From: Bacteroidia bacterium
GTDB lineage: Bacteria > Bacteroidota > Bacteroidia > UKL13-3
Direction: 5' to 3'
Length of the DNA: 57,381 bases
Assembly: GCA_019695215.1 (NCBI GenBank)
Contig: JAIBAK010000020.1
Location: 1 to 57,381 of the forward strand
Each line of letters opens with the position of its first letter. The first letter of the stretch is position 1. Below are positions 8,173 to 17,049 of the stretch, in pieces. The notes below the pieces were generated by a model, which did not search any database, was not told where the DNA came from, and worked only from the letters and a program-made list of their open reading frames with translations. The position numbers were made by a program, and so were the translations under genes.

Positions 8173-9531
8173 ATGTTTTATCAATCCATCAATCCGGCCA
8201 CTAATCAACTGCTGCATTCGTTTTCTGTGCAATCGTTGCAACAGGCAGCTACCGAACTTAACGGTGCCGCCCTCGCGTTTAGTCAATGGAAAAATTTTTC
8301 ATTCGAAATACGGGCAGGGTATTTACACCGGCTTGCCAGCTTACTTTCGCAACACGAAGAGGAACTGGCTTACTTAGCCACATTAGAAATGGGTAAACCG
8401 CTTGCCGAAGCAAAAAGGGAACTTCAGAAATCGGCATTTACGCTGCGTTTTTTTGCCGACCATGCGCACGGCATGCTGCACGATGAACAAATGCCAAACG
8501 CCACCGTTTCGCATCACATCAGGTACGAGCCGCTTGGTGTAATTTTTGGCATTTTCCCCTGGAATTTTCCTTACTGGCAGGTATTGCGCTTTGCAGCTCC
8601 TGCTCTTATGGCGGGCAATGCAGTGGTAATAAAACATGCGCCCAATGTGCCGCAATGTGCTCTTAAATTAAAAGAGTTGTTTACCACAGCCGGATTTCCC
8701 GAGGGAGTATATACCAATTTATTTTTGGATAATGAAACGGCTGCCGCAGTTATTGCCCATCCGGTAATCAAAGGGGTTTCGCTCACGGGCAGCGAGGTGG
8801 CTGGCTCGGCTGTGGCTGCACAGGCGGGTAAATACATCAAACCATCGGTATTGGAATTAGGAGGAAGCGATGCCATGCTGGTTTTGCCCGATGCCGATTT
8901 GAACCTGGCTCTCAAAACAGGGGTACAATCACGTTTTATCAATAGCGGACAAGCCTGCAACGGAGCTAAACGTTTTATTTTGTTTGAGCCAATTGCAGAA
9001 CAGTTTACCCAAATGTTGCTGACTGAAGTACAGCAATGGCGATGTGTAGACCCGATGAAAGAGCAGGGAATAGGGCCGCTGGCACGAAAAGATTTAGTTG
9101 AAAAATTAGAGCAACAGGTAAATGAGAGTGTGTTGTCGGGGGCAAAGATTTTAACCGGAGGCAGGCGCGTGGCAGGACCGGGAAATTATTTCGAACCTAC
9201 TATTCTTACCCATATCCCTGCAAACTCGCCCGCCTATACCGATGAACTTTTTGGCCCGGTAATAAGTTTATTTGTGGTGAAAACCGAACAGGAAGCCATT
9301 GCATTGGCCAACGATACACGATTTGGACTGGATGCCGGTATTTTTACAGCCGATATGGAAAGAGCGCAACGTATAGCCGCACAATTGGAAGTGGCACAGG
9401 TGTACATTAACAGCCTTACTCGCTCCATACCTGAGTTGCCCTTTGGCGGAACCAAATCTTCGGGCTACGGACGCGAGCTATCTTCGTTTGGGATACGCAC
9501 ATTTGTAAATATTAAAACCATAGTGTTTTGA
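8173..9531 (+). CDS. NAD(P)-dependent aldehyde dehydrogenase, succinate-semialdehyde dehydrogenase-like
   Basis: Oxidises an aldehyde to the acid in the cytoplasm. The 452-aa protein covers the whole ALDH fold. It has the oxyanion segment PWNFPYW (Asn131), cofactor Lys154 in VVIKHAP, the Rossmann loop SLTGSEVAG, the general base Glu228 in LELGG and the nucleophile Cys262 in NSGQACNGAKR. The C-terminal LPFGGTKSSGYGREL is standard. Overall it is closest to the short succinate-semialdehyde dehydrogenases (Sad/YneI/GabD type), but the true substrate is not fixed by these motifs. It is divergent from marR across a palindromic operator, suggesting induction by the aldehyde or a related electrophile. 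Confidence 0.94.
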   Translation: MFYQSINPATNQLLHSFSVQSLQQAATELNGAALAFSQWKNFSFEIRAGYLHRLASLLSQHEEELAYLATLEMGKPLAEAKRELQKSAFTLRFFADHAHGMLHDEQMPNATVSHHIRYEPLGVIFGIFPWNFPYWQVLRFAAPALMAGNAVVIKHAPNVPQCALKLKELFTTAGFPEGVYTNLFLDNETAAAVIAHPVIKGVSLTGSEVAGSAVAAQAGKYIKPSVLELGGSDAMLVLPDADLNLALKTGVQSRFINSGQACNGAKRFILFEPIAEQFTQMLLTEVQQWRCVDPMKEQGIGPLARKDLVEKLEQQVNESVLSGAKILTGGRRVAGPGNYFEPTILTHIPANSPAYTDELFGPVISLFVVKTEQEAIALANDTRFGLDAGIFTADMERAQRIAAQLEVAQVYINSLTRSIPELPFGGTKSSGYGRELSSFGIRTFVNIKTIVF

Positions 9532-9568
9532 AAGAACTGCGCTGACTTACCGCAAAAAGCTGCGTTAT

Positions 9569-9979
9569 TTAATTTGCTGTTCTTTGCCCGTAGGCTTTAT
9601 GTGCAGCTTTCAAAAGTTTTTTGAGTGCTGCCGATTTTAACTGCTTTTCTGTTTTAATTTCTATATAGCGGGATAGTTTACCTGTTCCCTGCAGCCATTC
9701 ATGAGGATCGGGTAAACTTGTGCCATAAGCAAAACCAAGCTTAAGTCCTTTTTGAGACGGAATAATGGTGCAAATCATTTCGGTGTATTTTTGACCGTAG
9801 CAATACGCTACCATTTTAGCAGGCGTATCTACCTGTTCAATAATACCCGGCAAGCAGGCAAGCAATACCTCTCGCAGTTTTAATGCATTAGAAAAAACCG
9901 TTTCGGGGTATTGAGCTAAAAACCGGAGAGCTGTTTTATTTTCCTGCATTTTTTGAGTTGGTAAATTAATATCCTTCAT
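9569..9979 (-). CDS. DUF1801-type (YdhG-like) protein
   Basis: Small cytoplasmic protein of about 136 aa. The blocks LRFLAQYPETVFSNALKLREVL, GYGQ-like AYCYGQKYTEMICTIIPSQKG, LKLGFAYGTSLPDPHEWLQG and GKLSRYIEIK resemble the DUF1801/YdhG group, whose biochemical role is poorly defined. The frame stays open to 10072, but that would overlap the neighbouring M1 gene by 62 nt; the ATG at 9979 (MKDINLPTQKMQ) is preferred, and MQENK shortly after is also possible. It lies 31 nt downstream of the M1 gene and could be co-transcribed. Family call is moderate. Confidence 0.72.
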   Translation of the reverse strand: MKDINLPTQKMQENKTALRFLAQYPETVFSNALKLREVLLACLPGIIEQVDTPAKMVAYCYGQKYTEMICTIIPSQKGLKLGFAYGTSLPDPHEWLQGTGKLSRYIEIKTEKQLKSAALKKLLKAAHKAYGQRTAN

Positions 9980-10010
9980 GGCAGATTCCGGTTTTCCCTG
10001 AATTAAATTT

Positions 10011-13000
10011 CTAAAAGGCCCGGCCAATAGCAATGACCATATTGGTATTTCCATAATTACTTCCTGCAACATTTAGCTGGCGCACATACAACGGAAAATC
10101 TACCCTGAAGGTAAGCGGTTCCACAGTGGCCAACCTGCCAAATCGTTTTATGGTAAGTAAAAATCCGGCACCGGCATCGGCTTTCAAATCACTCCATTTA
10201 AATGCAACAGGCAGGGTGATGCCCGTAATATCTGTTACCTGATACTTGATATATCCGGCATCGGCAAACAAATAGGCATCTAACTTAAATGTATTGCGTA
10301 ATAGTTTGGGTGCAAATTTTAAGAGGCGGTCGTATTCCAGTTCTATATTTACAGATCCCCCGCCTTTGCCTTTATGCGCAGCTGAAATGGAGGTTCCGCT
10401 ATATACCTCGGGTACCACAGCAAGGTTATATCCGCGCAGGTTTAAGCCCCCGCCAAAACCCAGCAGATTGCCGTTGTTAGAGTAATGATCCATGGTATAC
10501 AAATCGGTCAGTTCCGAGCGGTAATATTTACTCTCCATCATTTCTTCTCCGTTACCGCCATCAAGGTATAAATAACTTTCAGGAGCTATTGATGTACCTG
10601 TGATGTACTGTCCGAAAGTGCGGGTGCGAACATCAATTTTACCCAATCTGTTGTGGTTAATCACTTCTAATCTGGCATATTGATAATCGTAATCGGTGTA
10701 AAGGGCCGAAGAGCGCAACTGAAGTAAAATTTTTCCGTTGCCCCTGCGGTATTGGTACGTGTGCTCGGCTTCCAGATTAAGGGAGTTGTTGCGCATATTA
10801 GGTGCAAACGCGGCACGTGCTAAATTGTACTCCGAAAATCGGGTCATATTGTTTCGGTACATACCTTTAAAATATACCCCAAAACGATTGCTTCCTGCCG
10901 TTTTTTCCAGCCCGGCTTTGTTGCCGATAAGACCGTCTAAAATTTTGCTTTCACCGTAAACAAATAAATTTTTGTCAATGGCTGTGCGGTAACTTATATA
11001 GTAATTTACTAATTCTTTTTTATCTTTAAACCACACCCTGGCCGCTCCGGTATTGTACCACAGCCATGCCGAAAAAATGTGGCGGTAATTCATGTAATGA
11101 CCGTTAAGGTGAACACCGGCTTTTACTCCGTCAACGCTGTTATACCAGATATCAGGTCTCCAGTGCATCAGGTAATGTTTGCGGTCAATGGGTTCGTTTA
11201 CTTTTGAATCAAACCGCAGGTACACGGGACATTTTTTACTGTTGTTCAACCAGTTTATATCGGCCAGGCGATAGCTCGGGTCAATCATCACATTTTTTAT
11301 TTTGCCGGGTACGCTAATAGAAGCAGTATAGCTTTCGTTTAGTTTGTCCCAGCCGTACCATTGTTTCAATACAGTTACATTCTTTTCGTGCTTGGCAAAA
11401 TAAGTATTGGGAATGGTGTAACGCAGGGTGTCTTTTTTCTCGGTGATAACAGCAAAATCAACCGGCATCTGCATTTCGCCTTTACGGGTGAACGTGATGA
11501 ATGTGTTTGGCCCGTCTTTCAGTCGGGTGCGTTTTTTTGACAAGTGCTGTTTTACTGTTTTTACGCTGTAATCAACGCGTTTGGTGGTTTCCATCCACTC
11601 ATCAAAAAACCAGTTTAAATCTACGTGGGTAAACTGAATAATGCTGTTTCTGAAATCATCAAAATAGGGGTGGCATATTTTCCATTGATTAAAATAATGC
11701 GACATGGCAGCAATAAAAAGAGAGTCGCCCAGTACATACTGCAAATTGGAAAGCATGGTTGCTGTTTTATAGTACACATGCCTGTAGCCACCTCCATGCC
11801 CCAGTGCCGAACTGAAATCATCGGAGTGGGTATTTAACTGCGCATCGTTCTTGTTCATGGCATCGGTAAGGTAACCCAAATACAGTGTCGATTCGTCAAT
11901 GGGTAAATCCATATCAAACCGTTTATTGTACTTCTTTTTAAATTGTTTGTAGTACATGGCCGATAAGGCAAATGTTTTTGAATACGGGTCAAATTTATCA
12001 TCGGGATTATTTACCCCGTCAATGGCTTTTAACGACCACGAGGTAAGAAATTGCGTAAAGCCTTCGTCAAGGGCAGCTCGGTAAGTTTCATTATTTCCTA
12101 CCATTCCAAAAAACCAGTTGTGTCCCACTTCGTGTGCAATTACAAAATGATTGCCGGGTGAGTTGCCACCATTAAGGGTAAGCATGGGGTATTCCATACC
12201 GTCACGTGCATCGGCTACAATCATTTTTGGGTAAGCATACAATCCAAAATCGCGTGAATAAGTTTGGATGACTCTGGCCGTAAACGAAGCGGCATCCTGC
12301 CATCCGGCTGCATTGCTTTCCTGTGCCAGTGCAATACATTTAATTCCGTTCCATTCGGTTTCGCCAATGCGGTAAGTAGGATCAGCTGTCCAGGCAAAGT
12401 CATGTACATTATCGGCATGAAACTTCCAGGTTTTGGTTGTGCCATCGGGTTTAATTATTTCAGAAGCAGGAGATCCGATGGGTTTGTTTTTAAAATTCGC
12501 GATATCAAGTTTTGCACGCAGGTCATCAGGCATCACTTCGCTGCGGTTTTGCAATACACCGGTGGCGTCAAGTACGTAATGGTTAGCAAGCGTAAGGGCT
12601 ACATCGTAGGCTCCGTAATCACCATAAAATTCTTTTCCTAAATGCTGGTAAGTGTCCCAGCCAAATTTGGCATCGTACACACAAATGCGCGGATACCAGT
12701 GCACCCCGTCATAATGTGTATAAGAGGAGCCTGCTGTAATGAATTTTTTCATTCGTCTCCGCTGGTCTCCGGCATCAAAATAAGTTTTAAATTTTATTTT
12801 GAAAGTAATTTCTTTTGCCGGGTATAACGGTTCGGTTAAATATACTTTTATAATGGTATTGTCTGAGTCATATTTCAATGGCTTGAAACTAGATGTGTAA
12901 CTTTCTCCGTACGCTGTCAAACCATTAGATTCATTGCTTCTGCGGGTAATTGTGTCTACGTCTTCAACAAGAAGCGTTTCTATTTCCGTTCCTTTTCCCT

Positions 13001-13376
13001 GTGCTTCATACGGCCCAAACTGCTGGTGAAAATGATTTGCTTCATTAAGTTCTTCTAAATGCGAACCCTTTACAAAAGCGTTTTGATACAAATGGAAATA
13101 CACAAAGTAAAGCGTGTCGGGGGAATTGTTCCAGTAAGTGAGTTCTTCTGTCCCGTCTATAATCCCCGTTTTATCGTCAAGGGTTGCGTTGATATTATAA
13201 TAGATATCCTGTTGCCAGTAAGCAGCATGGGGTTTCCGGTTTTTCCAGTAGTAAGGGTTTTGGGCGCTTTTATAATGCCATGGACCGAACCCAATTGGTG
13301 GAATTTCATTTGTTTGGGCAAACAAAAAAGTACTAGCGAGCAAACAAGGGATGATGAGAATAAAAAATCTTTTCAT
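10011..13376 (-). CDS. M1 metallopeptidase fused to a C-terminal Omp85-like outer-membrane barrel
   Basis: 1121-aa secreted zinc aminopeptidase with signal peptide MKRFFILIIPCLLASTFLFA. The M1 domain holds the substrate segment GMEYPMLTLNGG, zinc site HEVGHNW (His415, Glu416, His419) and Glu438 in LDEGFTQF. M1 enzymes usually end with helical domains. Here, after about residue 720, the sequence becomes alternating aromatic strands and finishes with the motifs of bacterial surface antigen/Omp85 barrels: LDAYLFADAGYI, DLKADAGAGFLLTI, LTFRVDFPLYV and a terminal Phe. The inferred product is a barrel-anchored peptidase, with the active domain in the periplasm or on the surface. The protease and barrel parts are in one uninterrupted frame. 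Confidence 0.9.
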   Translation of the reverse strand: MKRFFILIIPCLLASTFLFAQTNEIPPIGFGPWHYKSAQNPYYWKNRKPHAAYWQQDIYYNINATLDDKTGIIDGTEELTYWNNSPDTLYFVYFHLYQNAFVKGSHLEELNEANHFHQQFGPYEAQGKGTEIETLLVEDVDTITRRSNESNGLTAYGESYTSSFKPLKYDSDNTIIKVYLTEPLYPAKEITFKIKFKTYFDAGDQRRRMKKFITAGSSYTHYDGVHWYPRICVYDAKFGWDTYQHLGKEFYGDYGAYDVALTLANHYVLDATGVLQNRSEVMPDDLRAKLDIANFKNKPIGSPASEIIKPDGTTKTWKFHADNVHDFAWTADPTYRIGETEWNGIKCIALAQESNAAGWQDAASFTARVIQTYSRDFGLYAYPKMIVADARDGMEYPMLTLNGGNSPGNHFVIAHEVGHNWFFGMVGNNETYRAALDEGFTQFLTSWSLKAIDGVNNPDDKFDPYSKTFALSAMYYKQFKKKYNKRFDMDLPIDESTLYLGYLTDAMNKNDAQLNTHSDDFSSALGHGGGYRHVYYKTATMLSNLQYVLGDSLFIAAMSHYFNQWKICHPYFDDFRNSIIQFTHVDLNWFFDEWMETTKRVDYSVKTVKQHLSKKRTRLKDGPNTFITFTRKGEMQMPVDFAVITEKKDTLRYTIPNTYFAKHEKNVTVLKQWYGWDKLNESYTASISVPGKIKNVMIDPSYRLADINWLNNSKKCPVYLRFDSKVNEPIDRKHYLMHWRPDIWYNSVDGVKAGVHLNGHYMNYRHIFSAWLWYNTGAARVWFKDKKELVNYYISYRTAIDKNLFVYGESKILDGLIGNKAGLEKTAGSNRFGVYFKGMYRNNMTRFSEYNLARAAFAPNMRNNSLNLEAEHTYQYRRGNGKILLQLRSSALYTDYDYQYARLEVINHNRLGKIDVRTRTFGQYITGTSIAPESYLYLDGGNGEEMMESKYYRSELTDLYTMDHYSNNGNLLGFGGGLNLRGYNLAVVPEVYSGTSISAAHKGKGGGSVNIELEYDRLLKFAPKLLRNTFKLDAYLFADAGYIKYQVTDITGITLPVAFKWSDLKADAGAGFLLTIKRFGRLATVEPLTFRVDFPLYVRQLNVAGSNYGNTNMVIAIGRAF

Positions 13377-13471
13377 TTATCAAAAGGTATTGAAGGTACG
13401 AATATATAAAAAAGTAGTTGCTGCTAAATGAAAAGAATGGGATAACAAAAAAATGTAATAACATGCACTGG

Positions 13472-13500
13472 TTGAATATGATCGAAATAAAGTAAACTTG
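13472..13500 (+). promoter_or_regulatory. Candidate promoter of the second M1 peptidase gene
   Basis: TTG at 13472-13474, an 18-nt spacer and TAAACTTG at 13493-13500 (one mismatch to TAnnTTTG), ending 5 nt before the ATG at 13506. The same octamer TAAACTTG occurs ahead of the E1 gene (4149-4156) and in the long gap at 45422-45429. Confidence 0.5.
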
Positions 13501-13505
13501 CACCC

Positions 13506-15143
13506 ATGCGGATATCGAAAATTTTATTCCTGTTGCTCTTACTTTCATCAGGTACCCAAACTATACTGAATGCGCAGCCTTTTTCGCGCACCGATTCGCT
13601 GCACGGCTCGGAAAATGCTTACACCACCTGTTACAATGTGCTGAAGTACGATATACGGGTAAGGGTATTTCCTGACGGAAAAGCCATCAGAGGTGCCAAT
13701 ACCATCTCGGCAAAAATATTGGGCAATGAAACGGTTGAAACGATTCAACTCGATTTGTTTTCCGTCATTCAAATTGATTCGGTATTATTTGAGAAGAAAA
13801 AAATTTCATTTACCCGCGACAGCAATATTTTTCTCGTTCATTTCCCTCAAAAATTAGTACCCGGACAACGGTTTGAAGTAAAAGTTTTTTTTAACGGAAT
13901 CCCGCCCGAAGCAAAACATGCTCCATGGGATGGCGGTTTTGTGTGGACTAAAGACATAAACGGAAACCCATGGGTGGGGCTTGCCTGCGAAGGAATGGGA
14001 GCCTCGTGCTGGCTGCCCTGTAAAGATCATTTAAATGATGAACCGGACGAGGGAATGGAAATGCGGCTGATAGTACCTGAAAAATTAATTGGAGTATCAA
14101 ATGGAAAATTGATTGCTCAAAAATCCATGCCCGATAAGACCAAACAGTATCACTGGAAAGTGACGTACCCAATCAACCCCTACAATATTTCAATCAACAT
14201 CGGGAATTATACCCATCTTAGCGATAGTTATACCGGAGCAAAGGGAAAACTAAATCTGGATTATTATGTTTTGGCACATAATGCGTATACAGCACTTACA
14301 CATTTTGCGCAGGTAAATGGTATGCTCAGGTGTTTTGAAACCTGTTTCGGACCGTATCCGTTTTGGAATGACGGATACAAATTGGTTGAAACGCCTTACT
14401 GGGGAATGGAGCATCAGAGTTGCGTAGCCTACGGAAACAATTATAAAAACAATGCTTGGGGTTTTGATTTCATCATTATTCACGAGAGCGGACACGAGTA
14501 TTTTGGAAACAGCCTGAGCATGACGGATGCGGCCGAGATGTGGATTCACGAATCGTTTACTACCTATAGCGAAACGGTGTATATGGAATGCCTGTACGGT
14601 AAAGAAAAGGCATTTGAGTACCTCACTTCACAGCGAAAAAATATTAAAAACCTGGAACCGATGATTGGCCCCTATGGAGTGTATTACCATGGGCGCACCG
14701 ATAATGATATTTACTATAAGGGTGCGTGGGTTTTGCAAACATTAAGAGAAACTCTGGAGAACGATTCAGTTTTTTTTAGTTTTATTAAAGAATTAACTTC
14801 CAAAAATGAGCTCAGAAATATTTCTACTATGGAAATTATTAATACCTGCAACCGCGTAAGCGGGAAAAGCTGGGAAGTTTTTTTTAGCCAATACCTCTAT
14901 CATTCATCTTTGCCGGTAGTTGAGTACCGGGTGCAGCAATCGGGCGATAAATGGCAAATTCATTACCGGTTGCGTACCGATACTCCGGGGCTCGATTTGC
15001 CTGTACGTTTTGCTATGGGAAATACCTTGTATAAAGTAACTGCGGGCAATCAATGGCAAACGCTCTATGTGATGAACATGGATGGCGAAAAAATTTCTGT
15101 TGACAACAGCAGGGTGCTTGTTGAAGTGCTTCAGGTGTTTTAG
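13506..15143 (+). CDS. M1-family metallopeptidase, short secreted form
   Basis: 545-aa secreted zinc aminopeptidase. The N-terminal MRISKILFLLLLLSSG is a signal peptide with likely cleavage after LNA. The beta-sandwich domain precedes the catalytic part, which has the substrate motif WGMEHQSCVAYG, the zinc site HESGHEYFG (His326, Glu327, His330) and the third ligand Glu349 in WIHESFTTYSE. The protein stops soon after the thermolysin-like domain, with no ERAP1-type C-terminal domain, no barrel and no T9SS signal. It is divergent from the barrel-fused M1 gene. Probable role is peptide breakdown in the periplasm or outside the cell; the 19% shorter active-site spacing seen in other families is not present, the HExxH-18-E spacing being normal. 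Confidence 0.93.
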   Translation: MRISKILFLLLLLSSGTQTILNAQPFSRTDSLHGSENAYTTCYNVLKYDIRVRVFPDGKAIRGANTISAKILGNETVETIQLDLFSVIQIDSVLFEKKKISFTRDSNIFLVHFPQKLVPGQRFEVKVFFNGIPPEAKHAPWDGGFVWTKDINGNPWVGLACEGMGASCWLPCKDHLNDEPDEGMEMRLIVPEKLIGVSNGKLIAQKSMPDKTKQYHWKVTYPINPYNISINIGNYTHLSDSYTGAKGKLNLDYYVLAHNAYTALTHFAQVNGMLRCFETCFGPYPFWNDGYKLVETPYWGMEHQSCVAYGNNYKNNAWGFDFIIIHESGHEYFGNSLSMTDAAEMWIHESFTTYSETVYMECLYGKEKAFEYLTSQRKNIKNLEPMIGPYGVYYHGRTDNDIYYKGAWVLQTLRETLENDSVFFSFIKELTSKNELRNISTMEIINTCNRVSGKSWEVFFSQYLYHSSLPVVEYRVQQSGDKWQIHYRLRTDTPGLDLPVRFAMGNTLYKVTAGNQWQTLYVMNMDGEKISVDNSRVLVEVLQVF

Positions 15144-15160
15144 TTTATCAGTAAAAGGTC

Positions 15161-15195
15161 AAAATTGAGCGGAATGCCTTTCCGTCAATTTTTGT
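15161..15195 (+). terminator. Intrinsic terminator after the short M1 peptidase gene
   Basis: The arms AAAATTGAGCGGA (15161-15173) and TCCGTCAATTTTT (15181-15193) pair with one bulged base around a 7-nt loop, and the 3' arm ends in a T run. It lies 17 nt after the stop at 15143 and before the M6 gene. Confidence 0.65.
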
Positions 15196-15222
15196 AAACG
15201 CTTTTTTGGTTATTATTGTGCC

Positions 15223-17049
15223 ATGAAAAGAATTTTAGTACTGGTTTTTTGTTCAGTGTTTTTTATTCGGGTACAGGCGCAGGTAAGTGCCTGTGGAGCG
15301 GCTCCATTTGCTATTGAAATAAAACAACCTGATGGCACCACGTTGTTGGTTGTGGGTAAGGGGAATGCTCTTCTTCCATACACCGAAACTACCGATGGAT
15401 TTACAGTGGTGTTAAACAGTAAGGGGGTATATGAGTATGCAGTAATGAACGCTGGCGGGGAGTTAATCCCTTCGGGTGTAACGGCCCACAATAGCGGGGA
15501 GCGCAGTGCATCCGAAATAATGTTTGTAAACAACACATCTAAAAATTTACGTCACACCCCTGATGTTGCTATGCGGCTCAGCGAATCTTCGGTACAAGAT
15601 GAGAAAACAAAAACGAATCAGCTAAGCTGGGGTTTTCCTGCAATGGGTAAGAAAAAGCTGCTCGTCATTTTAATTCAGTATCCCGATTTACAGGCAAAAT
15701 TTTCAAAAGATACGTTTGAATCGTTTATGAACCAGCCCGGGTTTGCGGGTACCGGAAGTTTTAAAGATTTTTATCTGCAAAATTCATTCGGACAATTTGA
15801 AATAGAGGCCACCGTGGTAGGATGGTACACTGCAAAAAACGGTTATACTACTTATGGGCGAAACAGCGGAAACGGGGCAGCACGTCCGCTTATTGCCGAA
15901 GCCATTGACTCGGCTGAAAAGATGGGGATGGATTTCTCGCAATTTGATAATGATAAAAACGGAACCATGGACGGTTTGCTGGTGATTCATGCCGGCAACG
16001 GTGCCGAGCAGGGTTCGCAAAATCAATACATCTGGTCGCATCGGTCAACATTGGGTAGCCAAAGCCGTACGTATGATGGGGTGCAGATAAAAGAATATTG
16101 TGTAACTCCTGAAACACGAAGCGGAGTAAACATGGTGGGCATTGGTGTTTTTGTACACGAGTTTGGTCATATACTCGGGTTGCCCGATTTGTATGATGTC
16201 AGTTATGTTTCGGAAGGAATAGGTAACTGGGGAGTGATGGGTGGAGGATGCTGGCTCAACAGCGAACATACGCCTTGTCAGTTTGAATCGTGGAGTAAAA
16301 TGCAATTAGGCTGGCAGCAACCTCAGGTTATCAGTACCGAGAAAATATATACACTTCCTGCTGCAAGTGATACCAATTTATCTTATAAAATTCTTACCCC
16401 GAACAGCAATGAATATTTTCTTTTGGAAAACCGGCAGAAAAATAAATTCGATGCATTTTTACCGGGGAAAGGGTTAGCTATATGGCATATTAACACCGAT
16501 AAAACCTCCATGTATCCGGGAAATAATTCGGTAAACACCGACACTACTGATCAGGGAGTGAGTTTAACAGAGGCCGATGGATTACGGCATCTTGACCGGG
16601 GGTCTAATCAGGGTGATCCGGGTGATCTGTTTCCCGGTGCAAAAATGAAACGCTCGTTTGAGGACGATTCATACCCCAGTGCAAAAATGAATGACGGTTT
16701 GCCCTCAGGAGTAAAAGTGACCGAAATTTATGAAACCAACGGAGTCATTTCTTTTTATCTCGGGAAAAGAGCTTCGAATGGGGTGCAGAGTTTATCGTCC
16801 GGTCAACTCACAATTTATCCGAATCCCGTAAGTCAGGGTTCCGCGTTGGTATTGCGCTCGTCAAAACCATTAACCGGAGCTTGGGTAACCATAAGCGATA
16901 TCAATGGAAAGGTACTTCAGCAATTATTTTTGCCTGATTCCCACTCTCAAGAGTATGAAATTTCGGTTAAAGAATTAAGTGCCGGAATTTACCTGATGCA
17001 GGTTGCAGATAAAACGGGGACACAGGTCAGAAAAATTACCATTTACTAA
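15223..17049 (+). CDS. M6-family secreted metalloprotease with T9SS sorting domain
   Basis: 608-aa exported zinc protease. It has a signal peptide (MKRILVLVFCSVFFIRVQAQ), an N-terminal region conserved in M6 proteases (PDGTTLLVVGKGNALLPYTE) and the M6 core KKKLLVILIQYPD. The metzincin-like zinc site HEFGHILGLPDLYD has His312, Glu313, His316 and Asp322. The last 80 residues are a T9SS type A sorting domain: LTIYPNPVSQG, then SGKVLQ-like NGKVLQQLF, and GIYLMQVADKTG..RKITIY. It is predicted to be secreted or attached to the cell surface by T9SS. A TATTATTG near-match to the -7 element sits 4 nt before the ATG. The stop overlaps the convergent gene by 4 nt. Confidence 0.94.
   Translation: MKRILVLVFCSVFFIRVQAQVSACGAAPFAIEIKQPDGTTLLVVGKGNALLPYTETTDGFTVVLNSKGVYEYAVMNAGGELIPSGVTAHNSGERSASEIMFVNNTSKNLRHTPDVAMRLSESSVQDEKTKTNQLSWGFPAMGKKKLLVILIQYPDLQAKFSKDTFESFMNQPGFAGTGSFKDFYLQNSFGQFEIEATVVGWYTAKNGYTTYGRNSGNGAARPLIAEAIDSAEKMGMDFSQFDNDKNGTMDGLLVIHAGNGAEQGSQNQYIWSHRSTLGSQSRTYDGVQIKEYCVTPETRSGVNMVGIGVFVHEFGHILGLPDLYDVSYVSEGIGNWGVMGGGCWLNSEHTPCQFESWSKMQLGWQQPQVISTEKIYTLPAASDTNLSYKILTPNSNEYFLLENRQKNKFDAFLPGKGLAIWHINTDKTSMYPGNNSVNTDTTDQGVSLTEADGLRHLDRGSNQGDPGDLFPGAKMKRSFEDDSYPSAKMNDGLPSGVKVTEIYETNGVISFYLGKRASNGVQSLSSGQLTIYPNPVSQGSALVLRSSKPLTGAWVTISDINGKVLQQLFLPDSHSQEYEISVKELSAGIYLMQVADKTGTQVRKITIY

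Noticed and set aside
9980..10072. Extended start of the DUF1801-type gene inside the M1 gene
   Set aside because: It would add 31 residues of unrelated composition and a 62-nt overlap with the M1 3' end.
10289..10485. Overlapping rightward short frames opposite the M1 barrel domain
   Set aside because: They are antisense shadows of a clear coding frame with no recognisable product.
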